A DNA stretch of 11,071 nucleotides from Actinomycetota bacterium (lineage in GTDB: Bacteria > Actinomycetota > Acidimicrobiia > Spongiisociales > ZC4RG35), in the NCBI GenBank assembly GCA_019347585.1, contig JAHWLC010000016.1, positions 1-11,071 on the forward strand, given 5' to 3'. Shown here piece by piece: positions 1 through 5,472 of the stretch; position 1 is the stretch's first letter; every line of letters starts with the position of its first letter. The notes under the pieces are model-generated. The model was not told the DNA's origin and made no database searches. It saw only the letters and a program-made list of their open reading frames with translations. The translations under genes and the position numbers were made by a program.

Positions 1-45
1 CTCGGTCCTTCGACCGCGGCCGTCCGACGAGCTCGCACCCCTATT

Positions 46-423
46 TTAGCCTGTGGAGGCCTTTTGGCGACCCGACAGCCACCCGGCGAGGCCACTCACC
101 ACCACGGAGACGAAAGCCAGCCAGAGCACGCTGGCGGTGGGGGCGGGGCTGCCCCCGAGGCGGGCCACTACCACGATCATGAAAGCGAGGAGCAGCCCGG
201 TGACCGCGCCGTGGAAACGCTCGGAATGACGCGCCCGCGCTCCCGCCACCCATCCGCCCACGGCGAGCCCGGAGACGACCCCTACCACCAGGCCGATGCC
301 GGCGCCGTCCTCCACCCCGGCCACGGTGAGACCGCTCCCTATCACCAGGGCCAGTAACGAGGAGGAGAGGCCGCCCGACGCCACTCCCAGCATGAGGGCA
401 CCGAAGTTGAGGGCAGCGAGCAT
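46..423 (-). CDS. Small four-helix integral membrane protein of unknown function
   Basis: This encodes a 125-residue, very hydrophobic protein. Hydrophobic segments lie at about residues 3-36 (long, perhaps imperfectly predicted), 42-62, 72-90 and 97-117, separated by short polar loops; one loop is basic (around residues 61-70, GARARHSERF). There is no signal peptidase site, catalytic motif or cofactor motif. The small size, four Gly/Ala/Val-rich helices and short tail resemble the general layout of YrzE/TIGR04086-like membrane proteins, but I cannot assign a family from sequence alone. I chose the ATG at 423 because the frame upstream of it is arginine-rich, histidine-rich and not protein-like; an internal ATG at codon 11 is possible. 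No strong ribosome binding site is visible. The stop is TAA. The gene is divergent from the aquaporin gene, with about 96 nt between them. Function unknown. Confidence 0.65.
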   Translation of the reverse strand: MLAALNFGALMLGVASGGLSSSLLALVIGSGLTVAGVEDGAGIGLVVGVVSGLAVGGWVAGARARHSERFHGAVTGLLLAFMIVVVARLGGSPAPTASVLWLAFVSVVVSGLAGWLSGRQKASTG

Positions 424-508
424 GCGCCGATGATGCCAGCGACGAGGTGCCGCCGCTCCGCCCCTGATCCCGCATAGCCTGACCTCGAGCGGCGTGGTCG
501 CGAGGGAA

Positions 509-514
509 AAGGAG
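509..514 (+). promoter_or_regulatory. Ribosome binding site of the aquaporin gene
   Basis: AAGGAG lies 5 nt before the GTG at 520. It is the clearest Shine-Dalgarno sequence in the left part of the window. It decides the start, because an ATG at 515 is in another frame. Confidence 0.7.
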
Positions 515-519
515 ATGCC

Positions 520-1182
520 GTGGTCATCAACAAGTATCTGGCCGAGCTCCTGGGGACCTTCATCCTGGTGGCCCTGGGATCGTTGGGGATCGTCGCTGTC
601 GGCGGCCCTTCGGGGGCGGCCGAGATCATCGCCATCGGGTTCGCCTTCGGCCTGGCCCTCCTCGCCGGGATCTGGGTGGTCGGCCACGTGTCGGGGGCCC
701 ATTTCAACCCGGCGGTCACCCTCGCCTTCTGGGCCGACGGGAGGATGAGCCTCGCCGACGCCATCGGTTATTGGGTAGCCCAATTCGCCGGTGGCGCAGT
801 CGCCTCGCTGGTCGTTTGGCTCGCCGTGGGAAGCCGGGAGGCGGTCGCGGCCACCGCCACCACCTACCAGGAGCTGGGCACCGCCATCACCGTGGAGATC
901 GTCCTCACCGCGGTATTCGTGTGGATCGTCATGTCGGCGGGCCTGCGCGGGGCTCTCCATGCCCCGGGAGCCATCTCATTCACCCTGGTCGGGATCCATC
1001 TCGCCGGGATCCCGTTCTCGGGGGCGTCGGTCAACCCGGCCCGCTCGTTCGGGCCCGCCGTGGTCGGGGCGAACATCGCCCAGCTCGGGGTGTACATCTA
1101 CGCCCCGCTCATCGGGGCGCTGCTCGCCTGGGGGCTGTACCGGCTCTTCCCGGTGGCAGAGGTCGAGGTCGTTTCGACCTGA
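520..1182 (+). CDS. Aquaporin, MIP family (AqpZ-like water channel)
   Basis: This encodes a 220-residue six-helix channel of the major intrinsic protein family, which forms tetramers in the inner membrane and conducts water or small neutral solutes. Both hallmark half-helix motifs are intact: HFNPAV (NPA at 63-65) and SVNPARSFGPA (NPA at 172-174). Against E. coli AqpZ, the aromatic/arginine filter positions read F43, H160, A169 and R175. The Phe/His/Arg set is typical of water-selective channels rather than glycerol facilitators, which carry a Trp and lack the His. The length matches AqpZ (231 aa). The GTG start is supported by an AAGGAG 5 nt upstream. The gene stands alone; its 3' end faces the gamma-glutamylcyclotransferase-like gene. 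The family is certain from sequence; substrate selectivity is inferred. Confidence 0.95.
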   Translation: MVINKYLAELLGTFILVALGSLGIVAVGGPSGAAEIIAIGFAFGLALLAGIWVVGHVSGAHFNPAVTLAFWADGRMSLADAIGYWVAQFAGGAVASLVVWLAVGSREAVAATATTYQELGTAITVEIVLTAVFVWIVMSAGLRGALHAPGAISFTLVGIHLAGIPFSGASVNPARSFGPAVVGANIAQLGVYIYAPLIGALLAWGLYRLFPVAEVEVVST

Positions 1183-1190
1183 GCCGATCT

Positions 1191-1207
1191 CGCCCGATAT
1201 CCGGGCG
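1191..1207. terminator. GC-rich hairpin between convergent genes, possible bidirectional terminator
   Basis: CGCCCG (1191-1196) and CGGGCG (1202-1207) form a perfect 6-bp stem around the 5-nt loop ATATC. It lies between the aquaporin stop (1182) and the stop of the minus-strand gene (1229). There is no U-tract on either side, so it would be a non-canonical terminator of the kind proposed for high-GC genomes. Its placement is the main support. Confidence 0.4.
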
Positions 1208-1228
1208 GCGGCAGACTGAAGGCCGCAC

Positions 1229-1690
1229 TCAGGAGAAGAGGGGATCCTCGGCGAGGTCCTCGAGGCCCATGACCCAGCCGGCAGGCAGGCTCCAATGCCG
1301 GGCCCCCCTGATCATCGACTCCAGATATTCGGGGCTGGGGCGACTCTCCTCGTCTGGCTCGCCGGGGGCGACGAAGGTGAGGCAGTCGTGCTTGTTGCCC
1401 TCGCGGTCGACTGCCTTGTGATCGAATCCCGGTCGCCGGCCCTCGGCCTTCTCGGCCGCGACGAGGGACTCGACCTCCTCGTGGGGGATCTCGAAGACTC
1501 CGCCCCAGACCGTGTGCTCGGGGTCCTTGCTCAGCGTTGGGATCGCCGATCTCGAATTGGACTCGACAAAGCCCAGCCTGGTCTCGGGGTAATGGGCGGT
1601 GAATCGGAAGCGGGCACCCGGAGCTATCTCACCGATTCGGTCGGGGTCCAACAACGCGGTGTAGGCGAAGTACAGGGTGCTATCGGACAC
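1229..1690 (-). CDS. Gamma-glutamylcyclotransferase (GGCT/AIG2)-like protein
   Basis: This encodes a 153-residue protein with the outline of the GGCT/AIG2 superfamily, whose members cleave gamma-glutamyl amides to 5-oxoproline. Seen in the sequence: an N-terminal beta strand LYFAYTALLDPDRI in the place of the family's FAYGSN strand; a central segment VWGGVFEIPHEEVESLVAAEKAEG (about 61-84) matching the 'GxvyxI...l...Eg' core, with E80 at the likely catalytic Glu; and a C-terminal segment EYLESMIRGARHW. The glycine loop (YGSN) is changed to YTAL, so activity on a gamma-glutamyl substrate is uncertain. I chose the GTG at 1690, which fits a TACAAT -10 box just upstream (leaderless start); a TTG at 1708 is also possible. 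It is divergent from the candidate selenoprotein gene. Family moderately sure, function inferred. Confidence 0.7.
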   Translation of the reverse strand: MSDSTLYFAYTALLDPDRIGEIAPGARFRFTAHYPETRLGFVESNSRSAIPTLSKDPEHTVWGGVFEIPHEEVESLVAAEKAEGRRPGFDHKAVDREGNKHDCLTFVAPGEPDEESRPSPEYLESMIRGARHWSLPAGWVMGLEDLAEDPLFS

Positions 1691-1699
1691 GGGAGCCCG

Positions 1700-1705
1700 A
1701 TTGTA
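1700..1705 (-). promoter_or_regulatory. Possible -10 box for the GGCT-like gene
   Basis: On the minus strand this reads TACAAT, one base from the TATAAT consensus. It ends 9 nt before the GTG at 1690, so transcription would begin within a few bases of the start codon (a nearly leaderless mRNA). No convincing -35 is seen at the standard spacing. Low confidence. Confidence 0.35.
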
Positions 1706-1713
1706 CAAACAAT
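1700..1713. promoter_or_regulatory. Short inverted repeat in the divergent promoter region, possible operator
   Basis: ATTGT (1700-1704) and ACAAT (1709-1713) are perfect inverted 5-mers around ACAA. The palindrome TTGTACAA (1701-1708) is nested inside. The AT-rich patch stands out in this GC-rich region and overlaps the proposed -10 box of the minus-strand gene, so a bound regulator could affect that gene, and perhaps the divergent plus-strand gene. It is short enough to be chance. Confidence 0.25.
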
Positions 1714-1765
1714 CCGGCCCAGACTCTCCAACGCCTGTTTTACCCGGCTTAAACGGGGACGGGGA

Positions 1766-1771
1766 TAGCGT
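1766..1771 (+). promoter_or_regulatory. Possible -10 box giving a leaderless transcript for the thioredoxin lipoprotein
   Basis: TAGCGT matches the loose actinobacterial TANNNT -10 pattern and sits 6 nt before the GTG at 1778. Transcription would then begin at or next to the start codon. This would explain why no close Shine-Dalgarno sequence is present. The in-frame TAG within it (1766-1768) also rules out any start further upstream. No clear -35 is visible. Confidence 0.35.
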
Positions 1772-1777
1772 GGCGCA

Positions 1778-2395
1778 GTGCGACGACCGGCGATCTGGCT
1801 CCCATGCCTGACCCTGGCCCTGGCGGCGTGCTCGGGCGGCACAGCCGCCGATCAGCCCACGACCACGCCGGAGGGGCCGGCGGTGAACGCCCCCTCGACA
1901 ACGGCGACGGCGAACGCCACGTCGTCACATGCCGCCGACGCAACCGTGGCGCCGCCCACGACCGACTCGGGGCGTCCGGTGGCCCCCGACTTCACCCTCG
2001 AGTTGGGCGACGGCGGGGAATACACCCTGTCCGAGGGATCCAAGCCCGTGTACCTGGTGTTCTGGGCGGAGTGGTGACCGACCTGCCGACGGGAGTTGCC
2101 CGTCGTGGATGCCCTGGCGGCGGAATACGCGGACCGCGTCGACTTCGTGGCGCCGGCGTGGAAGTCGAGCCCCGAGGCCACCCGGGAGCGAGCCGCCGAG
2201 CTCTTCTCCTCGGGGGAGATCATGTGGGGCCTGGACGAGGACGAGGACATCTTCGCCAGATACGGGGTGCCCTATCAGCCGGTGACCGTGCTCATCGCAG
2301 CCGACGACACCGTGGTCGAGGCCTGGCCGGGCACGAGGCCGGAAACGGACATTCGGCAGGCCATCGAACAGCTGATCGAGATCTCCGGTTCATGA
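1778..2395 (+). CDS. Candidate selenoprotein: lipoprotein thioredoxin (MPT53/DsbF/TlpA-like) with Sec100-x-x-Cys103, in-frame TGA
   Basis: This is a single frame of 205 residues if the TGA at 2075-2077 is read through. Residues 1-18 form a lipoprotein signal peptide ending in the lipobox LAAC (lipidated C18). Residues 19-65 are a Thr/Ala/Pro-rich linker. From about 67 onward there is a TlpA-type thioredoxin fold: PDFTLELGDG, then YLVFWAEW followed by the TGA, then PTCRRELP, RVDFVAPAW, and the MPT53-like loop YGVPYQPVTVLI (cis-proline region 164-169). The TGA occupies exactly the first cysteine of WCxxC, and the second cysteine (C103) is intact. TGA is a normal stop for the neighbouring genes, so wholesale recoding is excluded. 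Insertion of selenocysteine, guided by the hairpin at 2087-2105, is the best explanation. The alternative is a TGC-to-TGA nonsense mutation. The likely role is thiol-disulfide exchange outside the membrane; oxidant versus reductant is unknown. The hydrolase gene follows after 32 nt and may be cotranscribed. The GTG start is fixed by an upstream in-frame TAG. Family assignment is firm; Sec is inferred. Confidence 0.8.
2075..2077 (+). other. In-frame TGA, proposed selenocysteine codon (Sec100)
   Basis: This TGA lies between the Trp and Pro codons of the thioredoxin active site. Codon phase is identical before and after it (1778, 2075 and 2393 are all 2 modulo 3), so no frameshift is involved. 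The next base is C, a context in which UGA termination is known to be relatively weak. Confidence 0.72.
2087..2105 (+). promoter_or_regulatory. Bacterial SECIS-like hairpin just after the TGA
   Basis: CGACGGG (2087-2093) pairs perfectly with CCCGTCG (2099-2105) around the loop AGTTG. The loop begins 16 nt after the TGA and has G in its second position. Both points meet the published bacterial SECIS search criteria as I recall them (loop roughly 16-37 nt from UGA, a G in the first two loop bases). Beyond the stem, ACC/GG bases (2081-2083 with 2107-2110) might pair weakly across an internal loop. The stem is made of the Arg-Arg and Pro-Val-Val codons, and in GC-rich DNA such a stem can arise by chance. 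Confidence 0.6.
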
Positions 2396-2411
2396 CCCGA
2401 GATCTCGATCA
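2373..2411 (+). terminator. Long hairpin overlapping the stop codon of the thioredoxin gene; terminator or attenuator
   Basis: TGATCGAGATCTC (2373-2385) is perfectly inverted at 2399-2411 (GAGATCTCGATCA). After one C-C mismatch, GGT/ACC extends the stem by 3 bp to a 5-nt loop, giving 16 pairs in all. The TGA stop (2393-2395) lies in the loop and upper stem. There is no U-tract, so it may be a U-less terminator, an attenuator before the hydrolase gene, or an mRNA-stabilising 3' structure. Some of the symmetry comes from the nested palindrome GAGATCTC on each arm. Confidence 0.55.
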
Positions 2412-2427
2412 ATAACCTCGGCGGCTC

Positions 2428-3822
2428 TTGAGACGCCTCGAGCTGATCCTCGTATTCGCCTCGGCATTCGCCGTGCTCTGGCCGGTGGTGTTCGGCGTGC
2501 GCCCGAGACGGGGGATCGTGGCGGGGGTCCTCGTCGTCGCCTTCGTCGCCCAGCTCCAGATCGAAGGCTACCGCTGGCAGATGGTCCCGCTGTACGGCGT
2601 CGCGCTCGGGCTCGCCCTCGGCGACGTCCTCTTCATCGACCGAACGCTCAGTTGGACCTCGCGGCTTTCGAGGGGTGTCTTCGGTCTCGCCGGCCTGACG
2701 CTGGCTGCCGCCCTTCCCTTGGCCCTGCCGGTGCCCGAGATCCCCCCGCCCCCGGGCCCGGAGGCGATCGGGGCAGTCACGGTGCACCTGGTCGACGTGT
2801 CCCGAGAGGAGATCTACGGCCCGGACCCCGGGGGACCCAGGCGCTTTCGCGCCCATGTCTGGTATCCGGCAGAGGCCTCTTCGGGCGTGGCGCCGGCGCC
2901 GTGGGTCACCGACTGGGATGTGGTGGTCCCGGCGCTGGCCCGGAGCATGGGTCTCCCCGGTTGGTTCCTCGACCACACCCGCTACACCGACTCTCATGCC
3001 CGGCGCTCCTTGCCCGTGGCTCCCGGTACCTTCCCGGTGGTCGTCTACAGCCACAGATGGAGCGGTCTCGGCTCCATCGCCGTCAACCAGGTCGAGGCGC
3101 TGGTCTCCAACGGCTATGTGGTCATCGCCCCCGACCACACCTATGGCGCGGTGGCCACCATCGGCAACGAAGGCGAGGTGGTGCCATTAGACCCGGCGGC
3201 GCTACCCGATCGTGGCGAGGTGGGCGACGCCGTCCACCTCGAGGCCGCCGCCGAGCTCGTCGACGTGTTCGCGGGCGACATCGTCACCATTCTCGACGGT
3301 CTCGAGGAGGGCGAGGAAGGTCCCTTCGGAGCCATCGCCGAGGTCGCCGACCTGACCCGGATCGGCGTCTACGGGCATTCCGTCGGGGGTGGGGCCGCCA
3401 TACAACTGTGTCTCACCGATGAGCGATGCGACGCCGTGCTGGGAATGGACCCCTGGGTCGAGCCTTTCTCCGTCCGCACGCTGCGCATCAGCGCCACCCG
3501 GCCCGCCCTGTTCATGAGGTCCGACGGGTGGCGGGGCACGCCCAACGATTCGCTCCTGCGCGGCATCGCCGGGCGCAGCGAGGCGGTCACCTACTGGCTG
3601 GGCATCGAGGGAGCCGGGCACAACGATTTCACCGTCGCTCCCTTCTTCTCGCCGTTCGGCTATCAGATGGGGCTGAAAGGGCCGATCCCCACCGGGCGCC
3701 TCACCCCGATAGTCGACAACTACCTCGTCGGGTTCTTCGACGTCTTCCTGCTCGGTACCGGGACCGCACCGCTCGACTCGGTCGACTTCCCCGAGGTGGC
3801 ATTGGAGGTCGTCTCCCCCTGA
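2428..3822 (+). CDS. Membrane-anchored PAF-acetylhydrolase II-like alpha/beta hydrolase
   Basis: This encodes 464 residues in two parts. Residues 5-100 hold about four hydrophobic helices (5-22, 29-45, 53-70, 84-100). A Pro-rich hinge (102-111) leads to an alpha/beta hydrolase domain resembling plasma-type platelet-activating-factor acetylhydrolase, a Ca-independent serine esterase. Key elements in order are: FPVVVYSHRWSG (oxyanion region, about 202-213); the nucleophile elbow GHSVGG with Ser318; MDPWVEP with Asp341, where PAF-AH has its LDAW aspartate; and GAGHNDF with His398. The triad is therefore complete. The likely substrates are short-chain or oxidised acyl esters, but this cannot be told from sequence. 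The start is TTG at 2428, the only start upstream of the first helix (an in-frame TAA lies at 2413); no ribosome site is evident. GTG at 2473 is an alternative that cuts into the first helix. The gene probably shares a transcript with the thioredoxin lipoprotein unless the intervening hairpin terminates it. Confidence 0.85.
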   Translation: MRRLELILVFASAFAVLWPVVFGVRPRRGIVAGVLVVAFVAQLQIEGYRWQMVPLYGVALGLALGDVLFIDRTLSWTSRLSRGVFGLAGLTLAAALPLALPVPEIPPPPGPEAIGAVTVHLVDVSREEIYGPDPGGPRRFRAHVWYPAEASSGVAPAPWVTDWDVVVPALARSMGLPGWFLDHTRYTDSHARRSLPVAPGTFPVVVYSHRWSGLGSIAVNQVEALVSNGYVVIAPDHTYGAVATIGNEGEVVPLDPAALPDRGEVGDAVHLEAAAELVDVFAGDIVTILDGLEEGEEGPFGAIAEVADLTRIGVYGHSVGGGAAIQLCLTDERCDAVLGMDPWVEPFSVRTLRISATRPALFMRSDGWRGTPNDSLLRGIAGRSEAVTYWLGIEGAGHNDFTVAPFFSPFGYQMGLKGPIPTGRLTPIVDNYLVGFFDVFLLGTGTAPLDSVDFPEVALEVVSP

Positions 3823-3891
3823 GCCGGGTCAGGGGGCGGGCCTTTGCCGGGTCAGGGGGCGGGCCTTTGCCGGGTCAGGGGGCGGGTCTTT
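3823..3891. repeat. Three tandem 23-bp G-rich repeats between convergent genes
   Basis: There are three head-to-tail copies: 3823-3845, 3846-3868 and 3869-3891. The first two are identical; the third differs by one C-to-T (GGGTCTTT for GGGCCTTT). Each unit carries GGG, GGGGG and GGG runs, so the plus strand has nine G-runs in 69 bp and could fold as a G-quadruplex. The array begins directly after the hydrolase stop. Its last copy overlaps the end of the minus-strand ccmG (stop 3877-3875) and encodes that protein's last residues. It occupies the place expected for a transcription terminator. Confidence 0.9.
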
Positions 3892-4468
3892 GCATCGTGT
3901 CCCCGGTGACCTTCTGCCCGGGCTGCTCCCCGGCCAGGATGGCGTCGATGGTGGCGCCGAGGATGAAGGCGTTCGACTCGCCTACGAATTTTCCGACCAC
4001 CGTTCCTTCTGCGTCCACGAAGAAAGTCTCCGGGATCCCGAAGACCCCATAGGCGATGGCGGCCCGGCTTCCCGGATCGGCGAGGTACAGCGCCGACTCC
4101 GCGGTCCCCGCCTCCTCCAGATACTCGAGCGTCCGCGCCGGGCTCTCCTGATAGCCGATCTGGACGAGTCTCACACCTCGGTCGGAGAAGGCGTCCGCCA
4201 TTGCCGTGAGATCGTCGTGCTCGGCCCGGCATTGCAGGCACCACGAGGCGAAGAAGTTGATGACCACCACCTCGCCCTGCAGTTCGGACAGGCTCACGGT
4301 CGACGATCCGTCCAGGGTGGGGAGCGAGAAGCCCGGGGCGGGCTCACCGATGAGCGGCGATGGCACCAATCCCGGGTCGGTGCCGAACCGCGACGCCAGG
4401 ATCACGGCGAAGACCACCGCACCCAGGGCCACCCCGAGTCCCAGCCAGCGAAGCCCCCGCCCGGTCAT
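3875..4468 (-). CDS. ccmG: CcmG/DsbE thiol-disulfide oxidoreductase
   Basis: This encodes a 197-residue, membrane-tethered thioredoxin that reduces apocytochrome c or CcmH thiols before heme attachment. Residues 7-26 form the N-terminal membrane anchor. The thioredoxin domain starts with GEPAPGFSLPTLDG (41-54) and contains INFFASWCLQC with C77 and C80, the acidic stretch RAEHDDL, and the cis-proline loop GVFGIPETFFVD (P146). GIPETF is typical of CcmG/TlpA proteins, and the size is close to E. coli CcmG (185 aa). It is the last gene of the operon. Its ATG overlaps the stop of the CcmH gene (ATGA, 4465-4468), so translation is likely coupled. The C-terminal tail runs into the 23-bp repeat array and may have been reshaped by it. 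High certainty for family; the exact partner is inferred. Confidence 0.93.
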   Translation of the reverse strand: MTGRGLRWLGLGVALGAVVFAVILASRFGTDPGLVPSPLIGEPAPGFSLPTLDGSSTVSLSELQGEVVVINFFASWCLQCRAEHDDLTAMADAFSDRGVRLVQIGYQESPARTLEYLEEAGTAESALYLADPGSRAAIAYGVFGIPETFFVDAEGTVVGKFVGESNAFILGATIDAILAGEQPGQKVTGDTMQRPAP

Positions 4469-5472
4469 GCGCCGCAGGGCTCGTCCCGGCGAGCCAACTC
4501 CAGGTCTTCCTCCACCTGGGCCCGGGGCTCGCCTTCCAGCCCGCCCCGGTCGAGCACTTCCTGGAAGAGAGCGGCCGCCTCCTCGGGGCGGCCGGCGCCG
4601 CACCAGAGCACCTGGCCCTTCAGATAGAGGGCCACCGGTGTGGCCTGAATGCTCAGAGCCTGGTCGAGCAGAGCCAGAGCCGTCTCCACCTCTCCGTTCC
4701 CCTCGTAGGCCATCCACCCGAGCCGGGCGAGGGCGGTATGCGCCTGCTCCTGAGAGGCGTTTTCAGACTCGGCGACCGCCAGGTAGTGGGGGAAGGCCGA
4801 GCGGTAGTCGCCAACCTGGAAATAGCGCTCGGCCAGGGCGAGCCTCATCCCGTCGATGCGTGGATCGTCGGCGTTCGCGGAGACCACGGCCTCCATGGTC
4901 TCGTTGGAGACCTGTGAGGAGTCGACCCCGTCGAGGTCGGCCGCCCCGGCAGCGGGGCCGGGCCGATCCTGGATGGCAGAGCCTGCGGCCACGATCACTC
5001 CGCCCGCGGCCACGGCGAGGATCACCCCTCCCACCCACGCCCGGGCCCGGCTCCTGGGCCGGGGTGCGGTGACGGCGGCACCTTCCCCGGGTGGATGTGA
5101 GCGCCACCAGACGATGACCGAGATCCCGACGAGCAGGGCGAGCAGCGGCGCGAGCCACAGCCACAAGGTGCCTCCGGAGGCGGGTGGGTCGAGGAGGAGG
5201 GCACCCGTGTAGGAGGTGGTGATCTCGGAGATGATCTCCTCGTCGGTGGCGCCCTCGTCGACTCGCTGGCGCACCAGGGCCATCATGTCCCGGGCCATGG
5301 GCGCCGGGCTGTCGATGATCGCCTCGCCCTGGCAGACCGGGCACCTGATTCGGGACCCCAGTGCCTCTACGCGGTCCTCGGTGCCCGGAGCCGAGGCCAT
5401 CAGCGTCACCAGGGTCACCAGTGCGGCTGCGATGAATCCCAGGTAGAGGAGGTTGCGCAGACGGTCAGACAT
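4465..5472 (-). CDS. ccmH: CcmH-CcmI fusion, apocytochrome c thiol reductase and chaperone
   Basis: This encodes 335 residues joining two functions. The N-terminal part is CcmH: a membrane segment at 8-27, then the signature RIRCPVCQGEAI with C44 and C47, and the three-helix domain ARDMMALVRQRVDEGATDEEI, followed by LLLDPPASGG and a second helix (103-123). A basic loop (138-145) and a third helix (146-166) lead to a C-terminal soluble region (about 190-330) with TPR-like helices (LALAERYFQVGDYRSAFPHYL; ALALLDQALSIQ; PEEAAALFQEVLDRGG). That region corresponds to CcmI, the apocytochrome chaperone. Such fusions are known, for example in E. coli CcmH. CcmH reduces the heme-binding CxxCH and works with CcmF and CcmG. 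The start ATG overlaps the end of ccmF by 8 nt; the stop overlaps ccmG by 4 nt. Cysteines C291 and C333 near the end are not family features. Confidence 0.92.
   Translation of the reverse strand: MSDRLRNLLYLGFIAAALVTLVTLMASAPGTEDRVEALGSRIRCPVCQGEAIIDSPAPMARDMMALVRQRVDEGATDEEIISEITTSYTGALLLDPPASGGTLWLWLAPLLALLVGISVIVWWRSHPPGEGAAVTAPRPRSRARAWVGGVILAVAAGGVIVAAGSAIQDRPGPAAGAADLDGVDSSQVSNETMEAVVSANADDPRIDGMRLALAERYFQVGDYRSAFPHYLAVAESENASQEQAHTALARLGWMAYEGNGEVETALALLDQALSIQATPVALYLKGQVLWCGAGRPEEAAALFQEVLDRGGLEGEPRAQVEEDLELARRDEPCGA

Noticed and set aside
3..16. Hairpin CGGTC-CTTC-GACCG as terminator of the minus-strand membrane protein gene
   Set aside because: Only 5 bp, no U-tract, and cut off by the window edge; too weak to call.
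46..960. 304-residue minus-strand ORF covering the membrane protein and part of the aquaporin
   Set aside because: Only the last 125 residues look like protein; the upstream part is antisense to the aquaporin gene and is low-complexity polar sequence.
2075..2077. TGA read as tryptophan (alternative genetic code)
   Set aside because: The aquaporin, the hydrolase and nearly all ccm genes end at TGA, and Trp is encoded by TGG throughout. Trp would also not fit the CxxC position.
2075..2395. Separate gene starting at the TTG at 2096
   Set aside because: It is in the same frame as the upstream ORF and would begin inside the active-site segment, losing the signal peptide and half the fold. It is the 3' half of the TGA-containing gene.
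1778..2395. Frameshift as the cause of the split ORF
   Set aside because: Both halves are in the same codon phase and the join WAEW-x-PTC is exact, so only a single codon is at issue.
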